DNA of 11,060 nucleotides from Rhodospirillales bacterium (GTDB lineage: Bacteria > Pseudomonadota > Alphaproteobacteria > Rhodospirillales > Defluviicoccaceae), in the NCBI GenBank assembly GCA_026125865.1, contig JAHCKI010000053.1:1-11060 (forward strand). The letters are read 5' to 3'. A program made the position numbers and the translations under genes. Positions 1-7,373 of this stretch are shown one piece after another. Below the pieces are notes generated by a model. It saw only the letters and a program-made list of their open reading frames with translations. It was not told the DNA's origin and made no database searches. Numbering within the stretch: position 1 is the first letter of the stretch; the number at the start of each line of letters is the position of its first letter.

Positions 1-1620
1 CAAGGAAAATACGTAGCGACATATTTGAGTATCGGGGAGGCGGAGAATTTTAGAGATTATTGGAAAGATGGCGGCTGGGACACGAATCCACCGGATTTCG
101 TTCTGGGGGAAAACACGAATTGGCCAGGAGCTTACCGAGTAAAATTCTGGGATCCCGAGTGGCAAGGCATTGTCATCGAGCGTGTGGAACAGGCCGTCGC
201 CCTTGGATACGATGGCATGTATCTGGATATTGTCGACGCCTATAGTATCGATAAAGTAGAAGAAGTTTATACTGGCGACGATATTCGTCAGGAAATGATC
301 GATTTCGTTATCAAGTTGTCGCAGCGTGCCAAATCGATCAATCCCAACTTTGATGTCATTCCGCAAAATGCCGTCGAACTTCTTGCGGCGCACCAAGACA
401 ATCCAAACACGCCGAACGTGGAATACCTCAAGGCAATCGATGGTATAGGGGTCGAAGACCTATGGTACAATGACAATAAAAAATCTTCATGGACCGAAGG
501 TGATTTGGAATTTATCCGCATTGCAAAGGATGCAGGTAAATTTGCACTAGCAATATCTTATCCAACAAATACAATAAAACAGCACAAATTTATAGAAAAC
601 GCAATATCTGAGGGGTTGATTCCATTTGTTAGCACGCGTGACCTGGATGGAACAAATCCGGATATCATATACGATATCTATGATTTGATGGCTGGCCATC
701 ACATTGTTTTTCCTGGTGTGAATTGGGATCCGGAAGCGTCCGATGATTTCGTGACGACGATGGCGGACACGGCCGTTACCACCGATGTTCTAGCCAACGA
801 CTTTGATATGGATGCGGGCGCCTTGTCCGTCATTTCCTTCAAGCAGCCTAGTAAGGGCACCGTCACCAAGAACACGGACGGTACGCTGTCCTATGACCCG
901 GACGGCGGGTACGTGGGATCGGACAAATTCACCTACGTCCTGTCGGACGGCGACGGCGGCACGGACACGGCGACGGTTTACGTGACGGTCCAGGCCGGAA
1001 CGGTCGAAGATCAGAAGATCACCGGTACTCGCAATGATGACGTGCTTGTCGGTGGCAACGGCGATGACGTCATCAAGGGCTTGAATGGAGATGACCGCCT
1101 TGTTGGCCATGACGGCGACGACAAACTGGTGGGTGGGAATGGTGACGACCAACTGAACGGCGGCCCCGGCGCCGACGATCTACGGGGCGGCGGCGGTGAC
1201 GATGTGCTCGACGGGGGCGCGGGACCGGATGAACTGCGGGGCGGTAACGGAGACGATGTGCTCGTTTTCGATCCTGACGACACCTATATCCATGGCGGCA
1301 GGGGCTTTGATGCGCTCGTTGTGACGGACGGAGCGACGATCGATTTCGGCGATCCCGCCATTGCCAAGGGGATCGAAGAACTGGTGATGACCAACGGTGT
1401 GCACAACAGCGCCACCATCAATATCGAGGATGTCCGCCAGAATACGGACAAGAAAGAGTTGTACGTATTGGGCGACCATGGCGATGCGATCGTAAGCGAT
1501 TTCACAAATCGCGACGGCACGATCACCGACGGCGGCATCAATTACGCCGTCTTCAGCGCCGGGAACATCAACCTGTTCGTGCAGCTAGGGCTGCAGATGA
1601 ATGGTGAGGTTCTGATTTAG
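1..1620 (+). CDS. Secreted GH114-type glycosidase with cadherin-like domain and RTX repeats (5' partial)
   Basis: The reading frame is open from base 1, so the start lies upstream; an internal TTG at 25 is not the start, because the family motif YLSIGEAE (residues 8-15 of the visible part) spans it. Residues 1-236 resemble the TM1410/MJ1477 family (GH114, endo-alpha-1,4-polygalactosaminidase type): the YW after the GEAE motif, YDGMYLDIVD at 70-79, and GVEDLWY around Glu152, all placed like conserved TIM-barrel acidic sites. Residues 248-331 form a cadherin-like/Big_9 domain (DVLANDFD ... GTLSYDP ... FTYVLSDGDGG). Residues 341-421 are nine RTX nonapeptides, with one more (HGGRGFDAL) at 431-439. 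The last 100 residues look like a type I secretion tail. Inferred role: a calcium-dependent extracellular enzyme acting on a galactosamine-containing polysaccharide; the substrate is not proven. The N-terminal half is visibly more AT-rich than the RTX half. Confidence 0.85.
   Translation, partial: QGKYVATYLSIGEAENFRDYWKDGGWDTNPPDFVLGENTNWPGAYRVKFWDPEWQGIVIERVEQAVALGYDGMYLDIVDAYSIDKVEEVYTGDDIRQEMIDFVIKLSQRAKSINPNFDVIPQNAVELLAAHQDNPNTPNVEYLKAIDGIGVEDLWYNDNKKSSWTEGDLEFIRIAKDAGKFALAISYPTNTIKQHKFIENAISEGLIPFVSTRDLDGTNPDIIYDIYDLMAGHHIVFPGVNWDPEASDDFVTTMADTAVTTDVLANDFDMDAGALSVISFKQPSKGTVTKNTDGTLSYDPDGGYVGSDKFTYVLSDGDGGTDTATVYVTVQAGTVEDQKITGTRNDDVLVGGNGDDVIKGLNGDDRLVGHDGDDKLVGGNGDDQLNGGPGADDLRGGGGDDVLDGGAGPDELRGGNGDDVLVFDPDDTYIHGGRGFDALVVTDGATIDFGDPAIAKGIEELVMTNGVHNSATINIEDVRQNTDKKELYVLGDHGDAIVSDFTNRDGTITDGGINYAVFSAGNINLFVQLGLQMNGEVLI
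1021..1263 (+). repeat. Nine tandem RTX nonapeptide repeats (27-bp units)
   Basis: Exactly nine 27-base units encode the calcium-binding consensus GGxGxDxxL, with variants such as TGTRNDDVL, VGGNGDDVI, KGLNGDDRL and RGGNGDDVL. The repeat is conserved in protein and degenerate in DNA. A detached tenth unit lies at 1291-1317. Such arrays fold as a parallel beta-roll when calcium is bound outside the cell and typify type I secretion substrates. No type I secretion transporter is present in the window. Confidence 0.9.
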
Positions 1621-1632
1621 TCGGCATAGGGG

Positions 1633-1662
1633 GCGATCAGGCAATTCAACCTGATCGCTTTT
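1633..1662 (+). terminator. Rho-independent terminator of the RTX glycosidase gene
   Basis: A perfect 9-bp stem (GCGATCAGG pairing with CCTGATCGC) encloses an 8-base AT-rich loop and is followed directly by TTTT. It starts 12 bases after the TAG stop. Read on the opposite strand the hairpin is followed by C-rich sequence, so it serves the + strand gene and is not obviously bidirectional. Confidence 0.85.
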
Positions 1663-1686
1663 CCCCATCATTCTTATTTCATGCAA

Positions 1687-2352
1687 TCACGTGTTCGCCG
1701 CGCGCTTGCGGCTCGATCTGGCGCCGACGCAGCCCATGAGGGCGAGGCCGGACGCGAACAGGGGAAGCGCCGCCGGTACCGGGACGACGCTGACACCGTT
1801 GCCCTTACCCGAGCCCGGCGACACGCCGGAACCGGTACCGACATCGAACGTGATCGTGCTGCCGTCGGCGGCTTCATTGGATGTCAGATCGGGATAAAGA
1901 ACCGTGACCGAGTTGGCGGTGAACGATACCTTATTGGGGAAATCCAAACCCGGCGAGACGTCCACCTGTTTCACGCTGTTGATACTGGTGGGCGATCCGC
2001 TCTCGGTAAAGTCGAGGCCCGTCAACGCGACCTTGAGGTTTTTCAACGGTGACGTCGGGCTCGACGGTGTAGCTCTTTCCTCCGACCGCCAATCAAGGAC
2101 GAAGGTGTCCCCGTCGGTCCAAAAAACGTCGAAGAACGACCCACTGGCGAAATTCACGCTGACGTCTGCGAAGATCCCGCCGCCAGAACCGGCGGTGCCG
2201 GATAGCGATCCCGAGAGCGGGACGGAACTCTCGGTGACGGTGACGGTGAACGCATCGCCGATCACCGATGCGGCATGAACAGCCGGTGCGGCGAGGACGC
2301 CCGTCGCAAGAACTAACACAGATACAATAGACCCTGAGCGACCAAAAGACAT
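1687..2352 (-). CDS. VPLPA-CTERM sorting domain-containing exported protein
   Basis: The 221-residue protein has a Sec signal peptide (Arg5, a hydrophobic run at 8-22, probable cleavage after VHA at about residue 27). The mature part is rich in Ser, Thr and Gly, and predicted mainly beta. The C terminus has the tripartite exosortase sorting signal: VPVPAALPLF from residue 190, a short hydrophobic helix (ASGLALMG), then a basic cluster (SSRKR). This is the VPLPA-CTERM variant of PEP-CTERM domains. By family knowledge, such proteins cross the inner membrane, are cleaved by an exosortase and end up at the surface, often with exopolysaccharide. The ATG at 2352 is supported by GGGAGG at 2361-2366. 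It converges on the RTX glycosidase gene. No exosortase gene lies in the window. The central region gives no recognisable enzyme domain, so the specific function is unknown. Confidence 0.8.
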   Translation of the reverse strand: MSFGRSGSIVSVLVLATGVLAAPAVHAASVIGDAFTVTVTESSVPLSGSLSGTAGSGGGIFADVSVNFASGSFFDVFWTDGDTFVLDWRSEERATPSSPTSPLKNLKVALTGLDFTESGSPTSINSVKQVDVSPGLDFPNKVSFTANSVTVLYPDLTSNEAADGSTITFDVGTGSGVSPGSGKGNGVSVVPVPAALPLFASGLALMGCVGARSSRKRAANT

Positions 2353-2424
2353 GAGTGAACCCTCCCGTTTTTATGTGCGTAGTGGAGACGATACACAGAT
2401 ATTCGGACCGCGCACGGCGTTTTA

Positions 2425-2437
2425 TTGGCATCGCCAA
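2425..2437. promoter_or_regulatory. 13-bp palindrome, candidate operator
   Basis: The sequence is TTGGC-ATC-GCCAA, a perfect inverted repeat with a 3-base centre. It lies in the divergent region between the VPLPA-CTERM gene (73 bases from its start) and the acyl-CoA operon (15 bases upstream of the candidate -35 box). Its position fits a regulator-binding site acting on either gene. No regulator gene is adjacent, so this is suggestive only. Confidence 0.35.
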
Positions 2438-2451
2438 CTGCGCGTACAATA

Positions 2452-2480
2452 TTGCGTCGGATCTTTTCTTTTCAGATAAT
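2452..2480 (+). promoter_or_regulatory. Candidate sigma-70 promoter of the acyl-CoA operon
   Basis: A TTGCGT box (2452-2457) and a GATAAT box (2475-2480) are separated by 17 bases. The -10 box matches the consensus at five of six positions; the -35 box is weaker. It sits in an AT-rich island in otherwise GC-rich DNA. Transcription would begin near 2487, leaving a leader of about 150 bases before the ATG at 2638. Confidence 0.45.
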
Positions 2481-2494
2481 ATTGGGCTACATAA

Positions 2495-2521
2495 GGGGCT
2501 GCGCGATTCCGCAGAGACCCC
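2495..2521 (+). other. Leader hairpin upstream of the acyl-CoA synthetase gene
   Basis: GGGG and CTGCG at 2495-2503 can pair with CGCAG at 2510-2514 and CCCC at 2518-2521, with an AGA bulge and a 6-base loop. It lies in the predicted 5' leader. No U-tract follows, so it is not a standard terminator. It could be a leader structure or chance. Confidence 0.25.
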
Positions 2522-2627
2522 CCAACGGGGCACAAAGAATCGCCGGCTGGAATCGTGATGTGTTTTGTGATCCCGCCATTGACAGGGGGGCGCCGACAAA
2601 TCCAACCTATGCCGACGATAATGATGT

Positions 2628-2633
2628 GGAGGA
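2628..2633 (+). promoter_or_regulatory. Ribosome binding site fixing the acyl-CoA synthetase start
   Basis: GGAGGA lies 4 bases upstream of the ATG at 2638. The frame stays open back to 2425, but that extension has no conserved character, so this site decides in favour of the shorter protein. Confidence 0.7.
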
Positions 2634-2637
2634 AACC

Positions 2638-4326
2638 ATGGCCAAGGAAGCATTGCCAGGGGAGACGGCGGCCAAGGAAGCGGCTGAGAGGAACGGGATC
2701 TTCGAGGAACACCTCGATAAGACCGACGCCAACTACCAACCCCTGACTCCCCTTTCATTCCTGCATCGCGCGGAAGGCATGGCGGCCGACCGCACGGCGG
2801 TCATTCACGGACCGGCGCGCACCACGTACGCCGATTTCGCGGGCCGCTGCCGACGCCTGACCGATGCCTTGCGACGTCGGGGCGTGGGGACCGGCGACAC
2901 GGTCGCGGTTCTTTTGCCCAACATACCGGCCATGTTGGAATGCCATTACGGTGTGCCGGGCGCGGGGGCGGTGCTCAATCCCATCAACTATCGCCTCGAT
3001 GCCGCAACCGTCGCCTTCATCCTCGAACATGGCGAAGCCAAGGTCTTCATCGTCGATTCGGAATTCGGCGCGGTTACCGAGGACGCGTTGGCGCGCCTGC
3101 GGAACAAGCCGTTGGTGGTTCGTGTCGATGATGCGTTGGGACCGCAAGGCCAGTCATTCGGCGACATGGATTACGAAAGCCTGTTGTCCGAGGGCGACGA
3201 CCACGCGCCTTTCGAGATGCCGCGGGACGAATGGCAGGCGATCTCGCTCGCCTACACATCCGGGACCACGGGCGATCCCAAGGGCGTTGTCTATCATCAC
3301 CGCGGCGCCTTCCTGAACGCCATCGGCAACGCCTTGGTTTTCGGCATCCGGCCCACGAGCGTCTACTTGTGGACTTTGCCCATGTTCCATTGCAACGGTT
3401 GGAGCTATCCCTGGGGCATAACCGCGATGGCGGCGACCCATGTTTGTCTAAGGCAAGTGGAACCGGCGCCGATCTTTCGGGCCATAGCCGACCATGGCGT
3501 GACCCACATGTGCGGCGCGCCGGTCGTCCTGACCATGCTGATCCACGCGCCGGACCAGGCAAAAGAACCGCTCGCTCGGGTCGCGAACCGGACTGTCGAG
3601 TTTGCTACCGGTGGTGCCGCACCGCCCGCGGCGGTGATCGAGGGGATGGAAGCGATGGGGTTCCGCGTCACCCATCTCTATGGCCTTACCGAGAGCTTCG
3701 GACCATCCACGTACTGCATGATGCTGCCCGAGTGGGGGGACCTGGATCTTGGGGCGCGATCGGGCCTGATGGCGCGACAAGGCGTGGCCTATCCCACGGT
3801 ATTCGACCTGATGGTAGCGGATCCCGAAACCGATACACCGTTGCCGGCGGATGGTGAGACCCTCGGCGAAATCATGCTTCGCGGCAACACCATCATGAAG
3901 GGGTACGTCAAGAATCCCAAGGCCACCGACGCGGCGTTCCGCAACGGCTGGTACCACACCGGCGATCTGGCGGTGATGCATCCCGACGGTTACGTCGAGG
4001 TCAAGGACCGCTCCAAGGACATCATCATCTCCGGCGGCGAGAACATTTCGTCGCTGGAATTGGAGCAAGTCCTGTATCGTCATCCGGCGATCATGGAAGC
4101 GGCGGTGGTGGCGGCGCCCGACGAGAAGTGGGGCGAGACGCCGTGCGCCTTCGTCACCCTGAAACCGGATGCCAAGGGTCTCACGGTGGACGCTGTCATC
4201 GACTGGTGCCGAACCCATCTGGCCCATTTCAAGGTCCCCCGCAAGGTGGTGTTCGGGCCCCTGCCCAAAACGTCCACCGGCAAGATCCAGAAGTTCGTCC
4301 TGCGCGAGCGGACAAAGGAGCTATGA
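2638..4326 (+). CDS. Acyl-CoA synthetase (AMP-forming), LvaE-like
   Basis: This 562-residue member of the ANL/acyl-activating superfamily activates a carboxylic acid with ATP to an acyl-AMP and then to the CoA thioester, in the cytoplasm. Visible motifs in order: the P-loop YTSGTTGDPKG (206-216), YGLTES (348-353), WYHTGDL with Asp443, a hinge region with DRSKDIIISGGENIS, and the C-terminal PKTSTGKIQK with the catalytic Lys549. Length is normal. The N-terminal pattern (SFLHRAEGMAADRTAVIHG) is like DmdB- and LvaE-type short/medium-chain ligases more than long-chain FadD. It heads a five-gene operon and its TGA overlaps the next ATG by the ATGA arrangement. The context suggests it loads the substrate for the downstream enzymes; the substrate cannot be read from sequence, and a 4-oxo or 4-hydroxy acid is inferred from the neighbours. 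Confidence 0.92.
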   Translation: MAKEALPGETAAKEAAERNGIFEEHLDKTDANYQPLTPLSFLHRAEGMAADRTAVIHGPARTTYADFAGRCRRLTDALRRRGVGTGDTVAVLLPNIPAMLECHYGVPGAGAVLNPINYRLDAATVAFILEHGEAKVFIVDSEFGAVTEDALARLRNKPLVVRVDDALGPQGQSFGDMDYESLLSEGDDHAPFEMPRDEWQAISLAYTSGTTGDPKGVVYHHRGAFLNAIGNALVFGIRPTSVYLWTLPMFHCNGWSYPWGITAMAATHVCLRQVEPAPIFRAIADHGVTHMCGAPVVLTMLIHAPDQAKEPLARVANRTVEFATGGAAPPAAVIEGMEAMGFRVTHLYGLTESFGPSTYCMMLPEWGDLDLGARSGLMARQGVAYPTVFDLMVADPETDTPLPADGETLGEIMLRGNTIMKGYVKNPKATDAAFRNGWYHTGDLAVMHPDGYVEVKDRSKDIIISGGENISSLELEQVLYRHPAIMEAAVVAAPDEKWGETPCAFVTLKPDAKGLTVDAVIDWCRTHLAHFKVPRKVVFGPLPKTSTGKIQKFVLRERTKEL

Positions 4327-5108
4327 GCAACGGACAGGCGCCGACGCCGGTCAGTCTGCGCCTCGATGGGAAACGCGCCGTGGTGACCGGCGCCTCCTCC
4401 GGCCTCGGACGTCACTTTGCGCAAGTCCTCGCCGGTGCCGGCGCCGAGTTGGCATTGGCGGCGCGGCGGCTGGATAAGCTGGACGCGGCCGTCGGCGAGA
4501 TCGCCGCCCGCGGCGGTACCGCCATCGCCGTCGAAATGGACGTCACGCATGCCGACAGTGTCCACCGCGGCCTGCACTGGGCTGAGAAGGGCCTCGGCCC
4601 CATCGATCTGCTCATAAACAATGCCGGTGTCGCCCTGACCAAACCGGCACTCGACATCGAGGAGGACGATTGGGATCGGCTGATGGACACCAATCTCAAG
4701 GGCGCATGGCTGGTGGCGCGCGAAGCGGCGAAGAGAATGCAAACCCATGGCGGCGGCGCGATCGTCAACATTGCGTCCATCCTGGCGATGCGAACGGCCG
4801 GCGCGGTGGCGCCATACGCCATCGCCAAGGCCGGATTGGTGCAGATGACGAAGGTGCTGGCGCTGGAATTGGCGCGCTACGGCATTCGGGTCAACGCGCT
4901 CGCCCCCGGCTACATCGAGACCGAACTCAACCGCGCTTTCTTTGCGACGCCCGCGGGCGAAGCATTGCTCAAACGCATACCGCAGCGGCGCCTCGGCACG
5001 CTCGCGGATCTGGATGGTCCGTTGCTGCTGTTGGCGTCGGATGCGTCCCGTTTCATGACCGGTTCGGTGGTGGTGGTCGACGGCGGCCACCTCGTCAGCT
5101 CGCTTTGA
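4323..5108 (+). CDS. SDR family oxidoreductase, LvaD-like
   Basis: This 261-residue classical short-chain dehydrogenase/reductase has all core motifs: TGASSGLG (22-29) for the dinucleotide, NNAG (99-102), Ser152, and the catalytic YxxxK as Tyr165 and Lys169. The C terminus ends in the usual VDGGH motif. The ATG at 4323 overlaps the stop of the synthetase gene (ATGA), with AAGGAG just upstream, which makes translational coupling likely. A longer in-frame extension to 4128 lies inside the synthetase gene and is rejected. In the operon context it probably interconverts a ketone and an alcohol on the acyl-CoA, as LvaD does in levulinate catabolism. Automatic annotation could call it a 3-oxoacyl-ACP reductase (FabG-like) or glucose dehydrogenase-like, since sequence alone does not fix the substrate. 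Confidence 0.9.
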   Translation: MSNGQAPTPVSLRLDGKRAVVTGASSGLGRHFAQVLAGAGAELALAARRLDKLDAAVGEIAARGGTAIAVEMDVTHADSVHRGLHWAEKGLGPIDLLINNAGVALTKPALDIEEDDWDRLMDTNLKGAWLVAREAAKRMQTHGGGAIVNIASILAMRTAGAVAPYAIAKAGLVQMTKVLALELARYGIRVNALAPGYIETELNRAFFATPAGEALLKRIPQRRLGTLADLDGPLLLLASDASRFMTGSVVVVDGGHLVSSL

Positions 5109-5142
5109 TCCATCGCTGGCATTACCAGGGAAGGGGTGAACC

Positions 5143-6344
5143 ATGGACTTTACGTTGACGCCCGAAATCGAAGACATCCGCATGCGCATCCGCGACTTCG
5201 TCGCCGAGCATGTCATTCCCCTCGAATGCCATCCCGGCAATTTCGACCACCATGGCATGATCTCCGAGGCGGCGCTTGCCGGTCTTCGCATCAAGGCGAA
5301 GGCGGAGGGTTTATGGGCGCTGCAGACGCCGACGGAGCACGGCGGTGCCGGCGTCGGTTTCGTCGGCATGGCCGCCTGCTATGAGGAGATGGCGCGGTCG
5401 CCGTTCGGGCCGGTGGTGTTCAATTCGGCGCCTCCCGACGACGGCAACATGATGCTGCTGGAAAAGGTCCTGCCAACGGCGGAATTGAAAGACATATGGC
5501 TTCAGCCCATCATCGACGGCAAGGTGCGATCCGCTTTCGCCATGACCGAACCCATGCCGGGCGGCGGTTCCGATCCATCGGCGATGCTGACCACGGCCGT
5601 GCGCAAGGGCGACGTGTGGGTGGTGCACGGCCGGAAGTGGTTCATCACCGGCGCCGAGGGCGCCAAACACGTGGTCCTCGTCGCCCGAACGTCCAATGAT
5701 CAGCGCAAAGGCCTGACCGCGTTCCTGTACAACGCCGATCAACCGGGCGCGCACATCGAGCGCCGAATTCCGATCATGGGGCCGGAAGAGCACGGCGGGC
5801 ATTGCGAAATCGTCTACGACGGCCTCGAAATCCCCGATGAAAACCGCCTGTTGGAGGTGGGCGACGGCCTCAAGATCACCCAGATCAGGCTGGGGCCGGC
5901 GCGGCTGACTCACTGCATGCGCTGGTTGGGAATGGCCAAGCGGGCGCTTGAAATCGCCGGCGAATACGTGCGCGAGCGACAGAGTTTCGGGGCGAGCTGA
6001 TCGACCGCGAGGGTGTTCAGTGGATGCTGGGCGAGGCGGCCATGGACATTCAGACCGGGCGGATGCTGACCATGCATGCGGCTTGGAAGCTGGAACAAGG
6101 CGATTTCGCCCGCAAGGAAATCTCCATCGCCAAGGTGCGGGTCGCCGACACCCTGCACAAGGCCATCGATACGGCGATCCAGTTGTGCGGCATAGGGCTA
6201 TTCAAGGACACGCTGCTGGAATGGATGTACCGCTATGCCCGCCAGGCCCGCCTGGTCGACGGCGCCTCGGAAGTCCACAAGATGGTGCTGAGCCGAATGG
6301 TCATGAAAGAAGGCGCCGACTTCTGGCGCTGGGGGGCTGAATAG
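5143..6344 (+). pseudogene. Acyl-CoA dehydrogenase, LvaC/ACAD10-11-like, one frameshift
   Basis: The 5' part (5143-6000, 285 residues) carries the ACAD N-terminal helical domain, the FAD/substrate region (AMTEPMPGGGSDPSAM, then WFITGAEGAKHVVLVART) and the start of the C-terminal helices, ending at RQSFGAS-stop. The + strand frame beginning at 5994 (ELIDREGVQWMLGEA) continues the same protein without a gap to TAG at 6342, giving GLFKDTLLEWMYRYARQ and the family signature DGASEVHK. One missing G in the run at 5989-5992 explains the break; restored length is about 400 residues, normal for the family. The ATG at 5143 has GGGAAGGGG upstream. The next gene starts one base after the stop. ACADs of the DGxxEVH type next to an APH kinase include LvaC, which removes a phosphate from a 4-phosphoacyl-CoA to yield an enoyl-CoA; that role is inferred here. 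If the shift is a sequencing error, the gene is intact. Confidence 0.88.
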
Positions 6345-6345
6345 C

Positions 6346-7373
6346 ATGGACGATCGCAAGGAAAGCCTGGAGCGATTCCTGAAGCAGGCGGCCGCCGCCG
6401 ATCGGGTGGTCATATCGACCCTGACGCGAATGCCGGGCGGCGCGATCCAGGACAACTGGCTCATGGACGCCGAGATAGAAGGCGGACCATTCGCCGGGAA
6501 ACTGGCGGCCGTGGTGCGCGCCGATCCGGAATCGGTACCGGCCGTCAGTCACGACCGGCACGAGGAATTCGCATTGCTCAAGGCCGCGTTCGCGGCGGGT
6601 GTGACGGTGCCCGAACCGCTGTGGCTCTGCGACGAGCCGACGGTTCTGGAGCGGCCCTTTTTCGTGATGCGGCGGGTGGGCGGAACCGCCGCCGGACACC
6701 GCGTCGTCAAGGATGCGGCGCTTGGCGGCGATCGCAACACCCTCGCCCGCCGTCTCGGCGGTGAGGAACTGGCGCGGATCCATGGTATCCGACCACCACG
6801 CTCGGGTTGTCGTTTCTCGATGTCCCCACCGGAAACGCCAGCGCTGGTGGCGGTGCTGACCTACCGCCGATTTGTCGACGAGCATGGAGAGCCGCGACCG
6901 CTCCTGGAGTTGGGCCCTCGCGTGGTTGGAACGCAACGCACCACAAACGGAAACGGTGGTGCTCTGCCACCGGGATTTCAGGACCGGCAACTACATGGTC
7001 GACGAAGGCGGCGTCACCGGCATACTCGATTGGGAGTTCGCCGATTGGGGCGACCCACTGGAGGACATCGGCTGGTTCTGCGCCAAGTGGCTGGCGCTTC
7101 GGCGCGGTCGATCGGCCGGCCGGCGGCATCGGCTCACGCGATGATTTCTGCGACGGCTACAGCGAGCAGGTGGCAGGCTACTCGATCGACCGCGCCCGGA
7201 TCGCTTATTGGGAGGTGATGGCACACATGCGCTGGGCCATCATCGCCTTGCAGCAGGCCCGCCGCCACCTTTCGGGCGAGCAGATCTCGATCGAGCTGGC
7301 CTTGACCGGTCATATCGTACCGGAACTGGAACTGGAGATCCTGGATATGACGGAGGAACGGGCGGATGCGTGA
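6346..7373 (+). pseudogene. APH-like phosphotransferase, LvaA/ACAD10-kinase-like, four frameshifts
   Basis: The protein can be pieced together only by crossing frames. The order is: frame of 6346 to about 6804 (ending ARIHGIRPPRS); then GLSFLDVPTGN (6804-6836); then PALVAVLTYRRFVDEHGEP to about 6915; then LAWLERNAPQ through GWFCAKW (6917-7090); then WRFGAVDRPAGG to the TGA at 7371. Restored length is about 341 residues, normal for this family. Visible features are GGAIQDNWL near residue 27 (an N-lobe hallmark), a GVTVPEPLWL segment, the catalytic loop as HRDFRTGN (6968-6991; the family usually has HGD) and the metal site in ILDWEFADWGDP. The four shifts are one deletion (GGGG to GGG near 6804) and three one-base insertions (near 6836, 6915 and 7091). 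The family phosphorylates small molecules; next to an ACAD and DUF6285 it fits LvaA, which phosphorylates the hydroxyl of 4-hydroxyacyl-CoA. It is annotated broken as read, with sequencing error likely. Confidence 0.85.

Noticed and set aside
1021..1263. Regular 27-bp periodicity taken as a CRISPR or DNA tandem repeat.
   Set aside because: The units are conserved as RTX peptides within an open frame and degenerate at the DNA level, with no spacers.
1681..2278. Two overlapping + strand open frames of about 124 residues opposite the VPLPA-CTERM gene.
   Set aside because: The - strand frame has a signal peptide, sorting tail and ribosome site; the + frames have none.
2425..2637. In-frame N-terminal extension of the acyl-CoA synthetase back to a TTG at 2425.
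   Set aside because: It covers the promoter candidate and palindrome, has no conserved character, and the ATG at 2638 has a good GGAGGA site with normal family length.
3448..4227. 259-residue open frame on the - strand opposite the synthetase gene.
   Set aside because: It lies wholly antisense to clear synthetase motifs and has no recognisable content.
4128..4322. In-frame extension of the SDR gene into the end of the synthetase gene.
   Set aside because: It is out of frame with the synthetase, Arg/His-rich, and the SDR family begins shortly before the Gly-rich motif, matching the ATG at 4323.
4080..5369. 429-residue open frame on the - strand opposite the synthetase/SDR/ACAD junctions.
   Set aside because: It is antisense to three recognisable genes and Arg/His-rich, with no family motif; a GC-rich shadow.
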